A stretch of 64,000 bases of DNA from assembly GCA_005765155.1 (NCBI GenBank), contig VCCP01000005.1, forward strand, positions 3,844,001 to 3,908,000, in the 5' to 3' direction. Each line of letters opens with the position of its first letter. Within the stretch, counting starts at the first letter, position 1. This document shows positions 21,280 through 30,817 of this stretch, one piece after another. Both the position numbers and the translations under genes were made by a program. The notes below the pieces were generated by a model. That model worked only from the letters and a program-made list of their open reading frames with translations. It was not told the DNA's origin and did not search any database. This stretch comes from Zelopaecilomyces penicillatus. Lineage: Eukaryota > Ascomycota > Sordariomycetes > Hypocreales > Pseudodiploosporaceae.

Positions 21280-21957
21280 ATGTGCTACGAGTTCGTGATA
21301 GAGTGCTACCTGTGCGGATCTCAGGGGCACTACAGCTAGGAGCGATGTGCCGCGAGCCAGGAAGCCCTGCAGCGCGCCTGCACCACAGGAAAGCCGGCGC
21401 CTCACCCGAAGGCCTGTACCAAGGTGGCCCTCGAGCAGAGGAAAAAGAAGAAGAGAAACATGACGGTATTTGAGTGCCCGGTCGAGGAATGCCACAGTAC
21501 GAAGATTGCTGCCGTCGCGCTGGCACGCCAGGAGAAGGATTGGGCAGAGATAGAAAATATTATGAGCGAGGAGGCGGAGAGGGAGCAACGGCAGAGGAAA
21601 AAGGACATGAAGCTCTTTGCGAAAAAGTATTTTCGGAAGCGCCGAGTGATCTGGCCCGATCCCAGAATCTTTGTAAATGCTGCACCCCTCCTATCTATTC
21701 CAAAACGTCATGTGGGGAAAAAAACGAGAGAAGCTAACTGGGCGATTTCAAAGATCATTCTTGACCCTAAAGAGATACCAAGAGAAGATGGCGAGGGAGA
21801 TGGCCTTAACGATAGTGCTTCAGAAAGCTTGACAGACCAGAGCGATTATTCAGACGACTTGAGTGATGACTCTGCCGCGCTCTCACTTTCTGCACACACT
21901 AGCCCTGACGAAAAACATGAAGTTGTCAAGGTATCCTTGATGAGCAGAACTTATTAG
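21280..21957 (+). pseudogene. Cys-motif family member interrupted by an in-frame TAG
   Basis: The frame from ATG 21280 to the stop at 21955-21957 covers 225 codons plus the terminal stop and is open except for codon 20, a TAG at 21337-21339. The first 19 residues (MCYEFVIECYLCGSQGHYS) match the start of the intact gene at 6954 (MC-x-E-x4-C-x2-C). Homology resumes directly after the stop: an ERC, later FECPVEECHSTKIA against GTCPDLDKCASKIA, and LFAKKYFRKR against AFAEKYFKRK. Family resemblance on both sides points to a nonsense mutation rather than a wrong frame. Alternatives are stop readthrough, a sequencing error, or a truncated protein from ATG 21460 (165 residues, lacking the first Cys pair). 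No intron that removes the TAG has good splice sites. It lacks the PPPG repeats of the longer relative and ends in an acidic Ser/Asp tail. Confidence 0.65.
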
Positions 21958-24900
21958 TAAACCGCAACACTCGCAAATAATAACGCCCCATGCCAGAAAA
22001 ACAAGCTTACACTCAGGCTTGTTCCTAATCTCTTAACTCTTAATACACCAAACTCAGTGGCGTTGGAGTCTACTTCATGCTGAAGCGAAACCAGCGGCTT
22101 TAATGAAATGAGATGGGGTTTGTTTATCGCTGGCATTCAGTTCAGTTGCACTACTTGATATTGTTTTGTTTATTCCTCCATTATTGTTTGTTTGTTGTTT
22201 GCCAGCTTGCCTGTTTTGTTTCTAAGGAGGGATGGGCATGTAAAAGATGGCCTAGCAGTAATGGATAGTATTAGTGTGTATGCAGTTGTGGTTTTTCGTA
22301 GGATCCTCAGGCTCGCTGGATGGCTTGATGGGGAGGGAGAGCTGATGTTTCCGGATGTTTCGAGGTGGTTTCGAGATTTGACCAAGCGAAGGGTTCATAA
22401 TTCTATAGGCAGTTGCTTAGCAATAGCGCCTTATCACAATGCTCGTGCTTGTAATGCACTGCAACATGGCGGATAATAAGAAAATTACTTTTTATTTAAA
22501 AATGATAAAAAATGCTATGTGACATGTAGTTTCCAAAGGTGGTGTCGTTGGATTGCTCAAATCTCTTGATACTGCAATGGCAAGCTGCTGACGCTGACAC
22601 CCTTTGATATTACAATGTCTAACCGTACCTGAGACACAAGCCGCCATTTCGCGGGGATCATGTGGGGGCTGCAGTAGACTGCATGCTGCGCTTCAGACAT
22701 CCTGCCGAACCCTGACACTGGTTCATTTTGTTGTGGTGTATCGAACCTTCTCCTGCAAGAGACACACACATCCATACAAGCCAAAGGGTCAAGACACACC
22801 ACCGATGTGACACCCTCTAACATTGTAAGAGGACCTGAGTGGTTTATTTGACTGAGATTGCTAGATATTTGGGGGACTTTCATGATTTATAGAGATGGTC
22901 AGGGATTGATTGGTAAGGATATCGGCATGAAACTCCTTGAAGTGGCGGTCTTGGTTATTGTTCTTCTCTGATGCTGACTGATTTCTTTTGGGTTTGCCAA
23001 TCTTGACATGCAATAGATATATCAAGGCACTGGATTACCTCATTGGTTGCCGTGACCTGAGTACTGGACCTCTTCTATCAATATAGCTTCGTGATTATGA
23101 CCGATCAGCACTATTTACACAGCACTGTTGAATAATACTGGCGATTCGAAGTTTTTCCTCCAGTAGACAGGGTCCCAAAATTGAGTCCGAGGTAATCAGA
23201 TGGTCCTAAACGGTTAATTAGCAGGGAAGAACTAGCCATTTTCCAAACAATTACATTACTGATATAACTTTTGTACTCGGGGCAGATTTTGCTTATTTGA
23301 TATAATGAGATGTGAATGACAGAAGTCAGTAATGGCTGGACTAGCGTCATGAAGTGAGCAAATGCACGTTTTGCTTACGAAAATGAAATGCCACCTCAAT
23401 GCGTAAATGCTGTGTAAATATGCCGGCGTTGGGTAGTTCAAGACGGCCACGTAGTGTTCTCCTCCAACTTCGGGAATCTCGAGGCTTAGGTATGCGCGTG
23501 CTGCGGACTGTTGTAAGGCTATCGAGAATGTTGCCAGGGCTGTCTAAAAAAGGTGCAAAGCACGAAGCTATGCTCTTTCAATCTAGTTCCATCATTCGTA
23601 ACGCTGCTTCGCAGCTTTGGTCGATCAGACCACTCCTTAGATGCCTCAAACCGCTCCATGCGCGACTAAAATCGATCGATTATAGCATTGCTCTTGATAT
23701 CGATGGATCCTTATATGGCATGTGTATTGTTGCTGGAGTTGTAGTGGATGTCGGTACATCATTATCACTCGAGCAAGGACGGATGTTTGTGTTAACGAAC
23801 TTAGTGATTGTTGGAAGAAGCGAAGTTTTCTCTACAAGAGTAATCAACACGTAGTGAAGCACCAAATATTGAGTCGTGCTTCGTTTTCAACTTTGGCAGT
23901 GACGCATGGCGTGGTGGCACTTGCTCCCCCAAAAGGAACTGCACCAGGGAAACAAAGCGCCATAACCATAGGTGTAAACCCTCGTGTTTCAAGTTTCAAC
24001 GCATCCAGGTCAAAGCCAGCGCAATACTCCACTGCACCCTGACAACGAGGACCGGTGATAGGCAGTGCACCGGTAGTTGAGCCCATCAGAACGCTGCACC
24101 TCACTGACGGTCAATGCACTCACTCACTATCTGCACTGATGTCAATCCTTTTAAAAAGGCACAGGCGCAGCCAGGGGAGGCAGCTTTCCTTCTGGAAGCA
24201 AAAAAGCAAAAAGGGGTCCCAAGCGAACAGACAGCTTCATATGTGTAATACCTCTTCTTCCTCTACAGAGTACTCTAGTCTCTTCCTCTCTTTCTTTCTC
24301 TGCCAATACAATGCCTCTCTAATTATCTGGGCGAGTGTGTCCACTCTCCATGTTGTCTGATGGCTGACTGCAGGTCGCAGCAACCCTCGAGCAAAAGCCC
24401 CTGAGTTTTGTTTCCCCACTAGCGACGCTAACTGATGCAACTGGCGGCACCTAAAATATCCAATTCAGGTCCCGGAATTGGGGCAGCGGGCATGTCCAGG
24501 GGTGTTTGGGAGGACGCTGGGGCCGAAAAAAGCCTCGCGCACTCCGTTCCGTTCCAGTGTGGTTGTAGCCTTGTAATTACCTAGGTGTACCTTAGGAGGT
24601 AGGTACCTCGTAGGATGGAGGCACTTTGCGTACGGTTGATGTACAGAGTGGTATAGTGGTGTTGTTAACACCCAGGACTCCCATCATTATCCACAAAAAA
24701 TTTCCCTCTCTGGTCGACGCCTCATCCATTACTCGGCCTTCTCCATCCCCATCCTCCTCCTCCTCCTCCATCCATTGGCATCTCTATTCGCCTCATCTCT
24801 CCCTTCCTCTTCTTCTATCACTTTTGAGGCCGACATCCCTCAGAAACAACACGTCCCTCTCTCGAGCTCGTATCCATTGAGCAGGGCTGTAGGCACAACG

Positions 24901-24976
24901 AGCGGCCATACATAACACAGACCCCCCATCCGACACAACACCAAAACACCAGAGGAAAAAAAAAAGAATACACACA
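21958..24976. other. 3-kb AT-rich intergenic region, no gene recognised
   Basis: The longest open frame (23399-23854, +, 151 codons) has no domain, Cys pattern or repeat that I recognise. Frames on the other strand are interrupted repeatedly. No terminal repeats, transposase or reverse-transcriptase motif was seen. The right end (about 24690-24976) is CT-rich, with CTCCTCCTCC and A-runs, and is the promoter and leader of the next gene. GTAGGTACCT-like motifs occur near 24583-24612. Confidence 0.5.
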
Positions 24977-26261
24977 ATGCACGCGTCCGCCATCCTCGGG
25001 ACCGCGATTGCGCTCTGCGGCGCCGCGGTAGCTGCCGTTCCTAGAGCCCCGGTGCCAACACTCATCGCCGCGCTCAACAAGAGAGCCGACGCGACAGCGC
25101 CCTGGGTCTCTGTCGATGACGAGGGCCGGCCCTCGACGACTTACACGCCAACCATCACCACCATCAGCGGCAGCACCTCCGTCATCCATGGCGCGCCGCA
25201 CGACATCACCGCCTCCGTCTTCACGAGGACCAACTATGGCGTGATCACGACCAGAACTGGGGCGCCTCCCAACCCAACCGCCGTGTCCAAGAACAACGAC
25301 GGCGCCTTTGAGCGCTGCTTCAACATGGACGGCGAATATGCCCCATTCTGCCGCCCTTCGCAGAACAGCACGCTCATCACGGGCAACACATACTATGGTG
25401 AGTGCCTTATTCTCCCTTTCCTGACGATATTGCTCAATCATCCTCTTTTTTTCTTTTTTTCTCTTTCTCAATTGCGACAATAAAGACCTGTTGCTAATAT
25501 TCTTCAAAGTGACTTGGGATCCTGACTTCTACAACAAATCCGCCGCCGTGAGCAGCAACATGACTTACGAAATCACTGTTCGTCTCGACTACTACAACAC
25601 GACCAGCAAAGAGTGGGCCAAGCTCGAAACCTTTGACGACGATCGTATCCCCACCTCATGGGGCTTCTTCCCCTTCAAGGTGACCAACCACCACCACAAG
25701 GAGAGGAAACTCACCAACCTCACCATCACCCTCCTCAGCAGCGCCAAGGGCCTCCACGACAAGACAAACTCCGTCGCCCTCCCCATCGCTGTCACAAGCC
25801 CTGCCGGCGCTACCTCCAAGCCCACGCCCATGCCCAAAGGCCGCACCCTCACCATCGCCCTGCCCGTCACGTTCGGCGCCCTTGCCATCCTCCTCTTCGG
25901 CGTTTGTCTCTGGAACCGCAAGACCCGCCGCATCGAACTCGGCAACATCATGAGCCGCTCGCGCCACGGCTACAGCGGCCGCAGAGTCCGTGACCGGATC
26001 TTCCGCAGCAAGCGTGACAACAACGGCGCCATCCAGCTCGACACCTCGCGCGATTTTGACGCCTCCATGCCTCCTTCCCACCACTACCACGATGATGCCC
26101 CCCAGAGACCCCGCCGTGATAGCGACGGTCTGGACAGCCTGGCAAACAGCCCTATCAACGCCAACTTTGAACAGCAGGGCACAATGGGCGGTAGCAGGAA
26201 CGCCTTTAGAGATGAGATGTCGAGACAGGATCACGAAAGGCGGGATGTGAACCGCTACTAA
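24977..26261 (+). CDS. type I membrane glycoprotein, possibly Psg1-like
   Basis: Two exons, 24977-25397 and 25510-26261, give 390 residues; the intron has donor GTGAGT and acceptor TTCAAAG. Residues 1-20 are a signal peptide (MHASAILGTAIALCGAAVAA), and a KR at about 35-36 could be a Kex2 site. The luminal part has two Cys in CFNMDGEYAPFCRP, then TYYVTWDPDFYN (joined across the intron), and several N-glycosylation sequons (NST, NKS, NMT, NTT, NLT). A single membrane segment (about 254-275) follows, LTIALPVTFGALAILLFGV, then a basic stop-transfer RKTRR and a ~110-residue cytosolic tail rich in Arg, Asp and Ser. The layout and the PFC...YYVTWDP core resemble the fungal Psg1 family (Golgi protein that stabilises the plasma-membrane ATPase Pma1), but I assign this only tentatively. 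Confidence 0.72.
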
Positions 26262-26856
26262 AGGATAGGAGGAGTTGTACCGAAATTCAAGCTAGACAAA
26301 ATGGGCATGCGCAATGTGGAAAATGAGCAAAGTTACTTGTCTTGGATAAGCAAACAGAAGGTTGTACGGATTGTATAAGACGACGTGTTTTGGGAGGATC
26401 TGTGTGGATAGGTACTCAGTTCATTCATAGCCTTTACTGTTGGGACGGTTCAGAACAGAAACTGACGCATTTACGACATCATAATAATACGAACAAATAT
26501 CATTTCAGCAGGCCTGCGTCTCTTGTCATGATTGCTTCCTGTCTAACTACCAATGAATCCGCCAACTAAAACCGCAATGAATGGAGCAAATGCAGTAATC
26601 GAAAAGACAAAACAAAACAAAAGCAGGAAGAACAACAATCCATCCCCGCCACACCACCGGGGTATTGTACGCTCAAGTGTAAAGTAAAAAGAAAAAAAAA
26701 AGGCAAGTTTAAACGCCGATTATTTGTTACAAGTCCATCCGCAAGGGGTCCGCGCATATCTTCATAAATACGCCCTCAGTCCCCCTTTCCATTCATATCC
26801 ATTCCTTGCCCTCTTAAACGCCGTCATCTAAATCCCATAACCCGGATATCCTTCAT
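26262..26856. other. intergenic region between convergent genes
   Basis: About 600 bases hold the 3' ends of the Psg1-like gene (+) and the JmjC gene (-). It is AT-rich with A-runs near 26690 and has no recognisable coding frame. Confidence 0.5.
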
Positions 26857-28758
26857 TTAGACCTTGACATGCTTCATCATTCGTTCCTCCATTAACTCAT
26901 TCCCGGCATCTTCATGGCTTCGTTTCTGTGGAGTTGTAGCCTGTGGCATAGACTCCGTAGGCTGTTGCTCCTCTTGCCTCTGTCCCTCTCCCTCCTTCAT
27001 TTTCTGATCCCCTTCTTCATTTTGATGCTGCGGCTCTGGCAGCGGTACTGCTGCTGGTACTAGCAGTGGCGGTTGTATAGCGACCACCCCATCACCATAA
27101 CCCGCACACAGATCCAATCTTGCCTCACCCTCCTGCAATGGACGCATGAACTCTGCAGGAATTGCCGTCATAAGTTGGCAACTCATTTGACACGGTTGGT
27201 ATGTCTCAGTGGTCCAGTTTGGATCCGCATAATTCTTAGCTTCAGCAATAGTGTAACCCGTGCTAAATCCCTCATGATATGCGTCCGGCAGAATGACAAT
27301 AGTCTCGCCCGGTCGCTGATCGACGATACGAAACGGAATACCCATCTTTTCTAACCGCTCCGGGAAGAAAAATTCGGCCCTATGGCGCATAAACTGGGAG
27401 CATTTGCCCTTACGCTCCAGCGCCATTTCTGCAACATCCACTGCCGTGGATGGAACCACGATCCAAATCTTGCGCCCCTTGTAAAGGTGGTTGAGGGAGG
27501 CGAGGCGAAAATCCTCAGCGTGGATCTGGAACGTCGCCCCGAAATAAGGGCCGGACTCATATACGTACGGGGTGTGAATCCCAGGTATGATGGCTTTTGT
27601 GCTGTCGAGTTTGTCCCCCTTAAGAGGGTATATGGGGCTTCTCTCCGGTACACCAGCCTCTAACCTCTGCTTCGCCGTCCAAGCAGGCACGTCCACCCTA
27701 TATCGAACATTGCGCATTTGCCGGTCCTTGTTCTTGTTGAACAAGGCCTTTAGGTTTTTGATCGCCGCCTCGGCACTTACCGAACAATCAGGGCCCGTTT
27801 CCGACGACGAGAAAACACCTTCAGACTGTACTGTGCTCACTTGCCAGAAGGTCCTGTGCTTGATTTGTTTGACCTTGTAGGCATTTGCAGGCACATGTTT
27901 GGCGGCCTTCTCGGGAAGTGGATCATTCAACACCTCCGGGAGCTGTACCTTGAAGCAGCCATCAGATTCTGCGCCGAGCTGCCTGGCGAAAGACAGAATG
28001 GCAGGAAAGTCTTCCCATTGAGCTGGTGTTGGCTTGAGACGTAATATCTTGTGGTTCGGCGGGCCATCATGGTCATACTCAACTGGTTGACCAGCGATAT
28101 CAACATCAAACTCGCTCAATGGCGAACTAACAGGGCTACCAATTGTAGTATCGGAGTCGCAAAGTTCAGGTAAGGTTTGAACGGCGACTGTTTCACCAAT
28201 GTCAGGTAAAAGTTGGCATTCCGGTAAGGGTGGCTGCGGACGAGCTTGGCATTCTTGTGGTAATTGATGCGACGTTTCTTCGTCAACAGAAATTGAAGTA
28301 GCTAGACCGGTAGATGTAGTAAGAGCAGCAGATGGTAAATCTTCAGCATACTTTTCGAGTATCGTTGTCGTCGTTGGTAAGCGTGGTGTAGAAAGGGCAA
28401 CATGGATGGTGGGGTAAAGTTCCGTGTTCGGGTGTTTCGATGCGGATGACGGCATTTCGGCATCGGCAGGGGCGCGAGAATGTTGCAGCATTTTGTGCGA
28501 CTCGAACGCATCAGGAATTGCAACCTGTGATGGTTCCAACGCCTCGGCGTCAGAGTTGACGGGATTGTGCTCGCTTATAGAGGTCGCCACCAGCGAGACT
28601 GTAAATGGTTGTCGTTCATCATTGCCAGCAGCATCCAGCTCCTCGGGGCAACCCGTCGCATCATCATGGGTCTGGAAAGTCGGGCCAGCAGTGGTTGATC
28701 CCTCTCTCCCCGCAGAAGGCGCCGTCGCAACCCAGATGTCTTGGCCTGTCGCGGCCAT
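26857..28758 (-). CDS. JmjN/JmjC-domain protein, putative histone lysine demethylase (KDM4-like)
   Basis: A single exon of 633 residues from ATG 28758. The first ~225 residues are low-complexity (Ser, Thr, Pro, Glu) and likely disordered. A JmjN-like block follows (about 233-275: ILRLKPTPAQWEDFPAIL, then RQLGAESDGCFKV). The JmjC domain shows YFGATFQIHAEDFRLASLNH with Fe ligands His413 and Glu415, and LPDAYHEGFSTGYTIAEAKN with the third ligand His495, so the Fe(II) triad is complete. KGRKIWIVVP gives the 2-oxoglutarate-side lysine region. KCSQFMRH and PCQMSC sit where KDM4 proteins carry a zinc site. KDM4 enzymes demethylate H3K9/H3K36 in the nucleus. Pezizomycotina have many divergent members, so the substrate is open. 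No PHD or Tudor domain. The C-terminal tail is Glu/Gln-rich and ends with a basic KRSHEDAG...KHVKV. Confidence 0.85.
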   Translation of the reverse strand: MAATGQDIWVATAPSAGREGSTTAGPTFQTHDDATGCPEELDAAGNDERQPFTVSLVATSISEHNPVNSDAEALEPSQVAIPDAFESHKMLQHSRAPADAEMPSSASKHPNTELYPTIHVALSTPRLPTTTTILEKYAEDLPSAALTTSTGLATSISVDEETSHQLPQECQARPQPPLPECQLLPDIGETVAVQTLPELCDSDTTIGSPVSSPLSEFDVDIAGQPVEYDHDGPPNHKILRLKPTPAQWEDFPAILSFARQLGAESDGCFKVQLPEVLNDPLPEKAAKHVPANAYKVKQIKHRTFWQVSTVQSEGVFSSSETGPDCSVSAEAAIKNLKALFNKNKDRQMRNVRYRVDVPAWTAKQRLEAGVPERSPIYPLKGDKLDSTKAIIPGIHTPYVYESGPYFGATFQIHAEDFRLASLNHLYKGRKIWIVVPSTAVDVAEMALERKGKCSQFMRHRAEFFFPERLEKMGIPFRIVDQRPGETIVILPDAYHEGFSTGYTIAEAKNYADPNWTTETYQPCQMSCQLMTAIPAEFMRPLQEGEARLDLCAGYGDGVVAIQPPLLVPAAVPLPEPQHQNEEGDQKMKEGEGQRQEEQQPTESMPQATTPQKRSHEDAGNELMEERMMKHVKV

Positions 28759-30817
28759 GATGCAAGATGCGCCGGCGACTAAGCAAAAATGGTTCTTAAA
28801 GTCTTCTTCGCAATCGTGCAGTCAAAGAACTAACAGCAAACCGACCGGGTCCAGGTCAAAGCAAAGCCCTCCAAGGTCGTAAGGCGACAAGTGGTAAAGA
28901 ACTTTCGCCGTTTGTTGCAGTAGTTTTTTTAGTAGGTTTTTTTTGGGGGGTGGTTTCTTCGTTACCGCCTATTTGTACAGCTAATGTGTCTTCCTGATTG
29001 AATGCTGAAAGACATGGAGGAAGGGCGAATAGATGTAGATGAAAGAAAATGAACTGATTGAGCCTTGCGAGCAACGGGTGTGGCTGGGTCAAGCAGGTTG
29101 TTGTTGGGTCTGGGGGGCCGCCGTGCGAGGCTGTTTGAAAAGTCTATTGTGAGTTGTATGTGAGTTCTGCGTCAGGCGCTCGGCTAGGGGGTCGGCGATT
29201 GGGTCGTATTATTCGGCGCAGCGTAGGCAGGAAACTGGACAAAGGGAAGCCATTCATGCAAAGCCCGTGATTCAGAGCGCCTAGCCTTCCAATGCGGTCT
29301 CAAAAGCGGTCTCTATTCCCAGCAGGAAAGGGGGGGTTGATAATGCAATGGGGGGTTGTGGTGGGGGAGGGGGAGGGGGAGGGGGAGGAAAAGACGAGGA
29401 GGAAGAGGAGGACGAGGGACAAGCAGAAGAAAAGACTACCACGAAGTTGGTGAAGAGGTCTGTCTACCTGCTAGTCGGAAGGAAACCAGCAGGAAGCCAC
29501 TCGGCTGCTCGCTGGTCGGCAAAGAACACCTGGAGCGGCGGCCCTTGGGGGGGGGGAGGTGGGTCAGCCACGGCGTCAGTCTCTTCCCCAGACATCCACC
29601 TGTTGGTTTCGGTGAGGCCGTGCTGATGGACGCCCAGAGCGGCAATGTACGTCTGCTAGCATGGAAGGGTTATCTGCCTGTACCTTGCTCCTGCATATTA
29701 CCCTACCAACATACCACGTTCCTCTTCGTAAGGACCTCCTCCAGCGTTGTTACTACTAATAGTAGCTGTCCGCAGTTTAGTAATAAGTCACTACAGTACG
29801 AGTCACGTTGCTGACTTTGACTGGTAGACCGGGCTCGGGAGAAATACAAAGACTTCCATTGAGCAAAGACGATGGCGTCAAACTACGTGCTTAGTCCCAG
29901 CACAGGCAATAAACTAATAAATGACTTGCTTGTTATACTTTGTGCCGCTATATTAAAACCCCATCATCACCACTTGGCACTTCCCTGCTAGTGGCAACGC
30001 CCACTTTATATACCGGATCTACCATGCGTCTGTCTGCCTACACTTGCCGTTCGTAATGAGGAGATCAAGGCATCAGGAGACCATTACACTTTCAATCAAA
30101 ACAAATCAGGACATCATGTGAGAATCACCTCTTCGACCTTGAGACATCCCTTCCCAGAACCCTCAAACACCACCCAAGCATCTACATATTTCTAGTTCTA
30201 TGCGACACTCCTCCACAGCTGGGGCTGCATGTCGAACGAGGGATGTATGTTCCATATTAGGTCGCATCTCTAGGGCAGATGTGCAGCACAACCCACGTGG
30301 TAAATGGCAATCCTCACATGAACAGAGTACTACTAGTGCGTATTCACAAAATGTAGCCTCAACCAATACGGAATCATAGAGACGATTCTGGGCATGTAGA
30401 AATATCCTAGTATTATTCCACTGTCCCACAGCCCCCCGGGCTGTACTATGCTACATCAAGCTATGTCATCAGCCATGCTTGTCCCGAATTCAACGCCATC
30501 TCCCGTTCGTCTATACCCAACTGACATGTTTCTCTTCAACGCATAAACTTCATTGGGCATTTCATTCCCAATTCCACCACACTGGAGCCAGCCGGTGGTA
30601 ACAGAACTATTGGAAAAAAACAAAATTCGTGCTTTCGTAACCGACCAAATGCACATGGGGTATCAAGTAGTCCCTCTCCCTTCGAATGCACAGGAAATGA
30701 AGCCGTGCTGGTCATAAACGAATCGATATACAGAAATAGCCCCGTTCAGCATTCCTCAGTGCTGATTCGTATGCTAATGGGATCATTAAGATTATGTATC
30801 ACAGTTCGTCGTCTCCT
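28759..30817. other. 2-kb intergenic region with a G-rich purine tract
   Basis: Contains the promoter of the JmjC gene (-) and the 3' side of Spa2 (-). Polypurine DNA with repeated GGGGGA occurs at 29351-29430. Frames translating that tract as poly-Gly/Glu are artefacts of composition. Nothing else recognisable. Confidence 0.5.
29351..29388 (+). repeat. G-rich (GGGGGA)n tract, potential G-quadruplex
   Basis: Several runs of five G separated by single A occur in succession on the + strand, preceded by GGGGGG-TTGTGGT and followed by a GA-rich stretch to about 29430. Four or more closely spaced G-runs meet the usual G-quadruplex pattern. It lies about 600 bases upstream of the JmjC gene start, on the strand opposite to that gene's coding strand. 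Confidence 0.8.

Noticed and set aside
20937..21473. 178-codon + strand frame
   Set aside because: Overlaps the Cys-motif pseudogene in another phase and has no recognisable features.
23399..23854. 151-codon + strand frame as a gene
   Set aside because: Starts with ATG but has no recognised domain, and its composition does not resemble neighbouring genes; kept only as a remark in the gap entry.
29348..29814. frames reading poly-Gly, poly-Glu and poly-Arg
   Set aside because: Translation of a purine tract; the three phases give three different low-complexity peptides.
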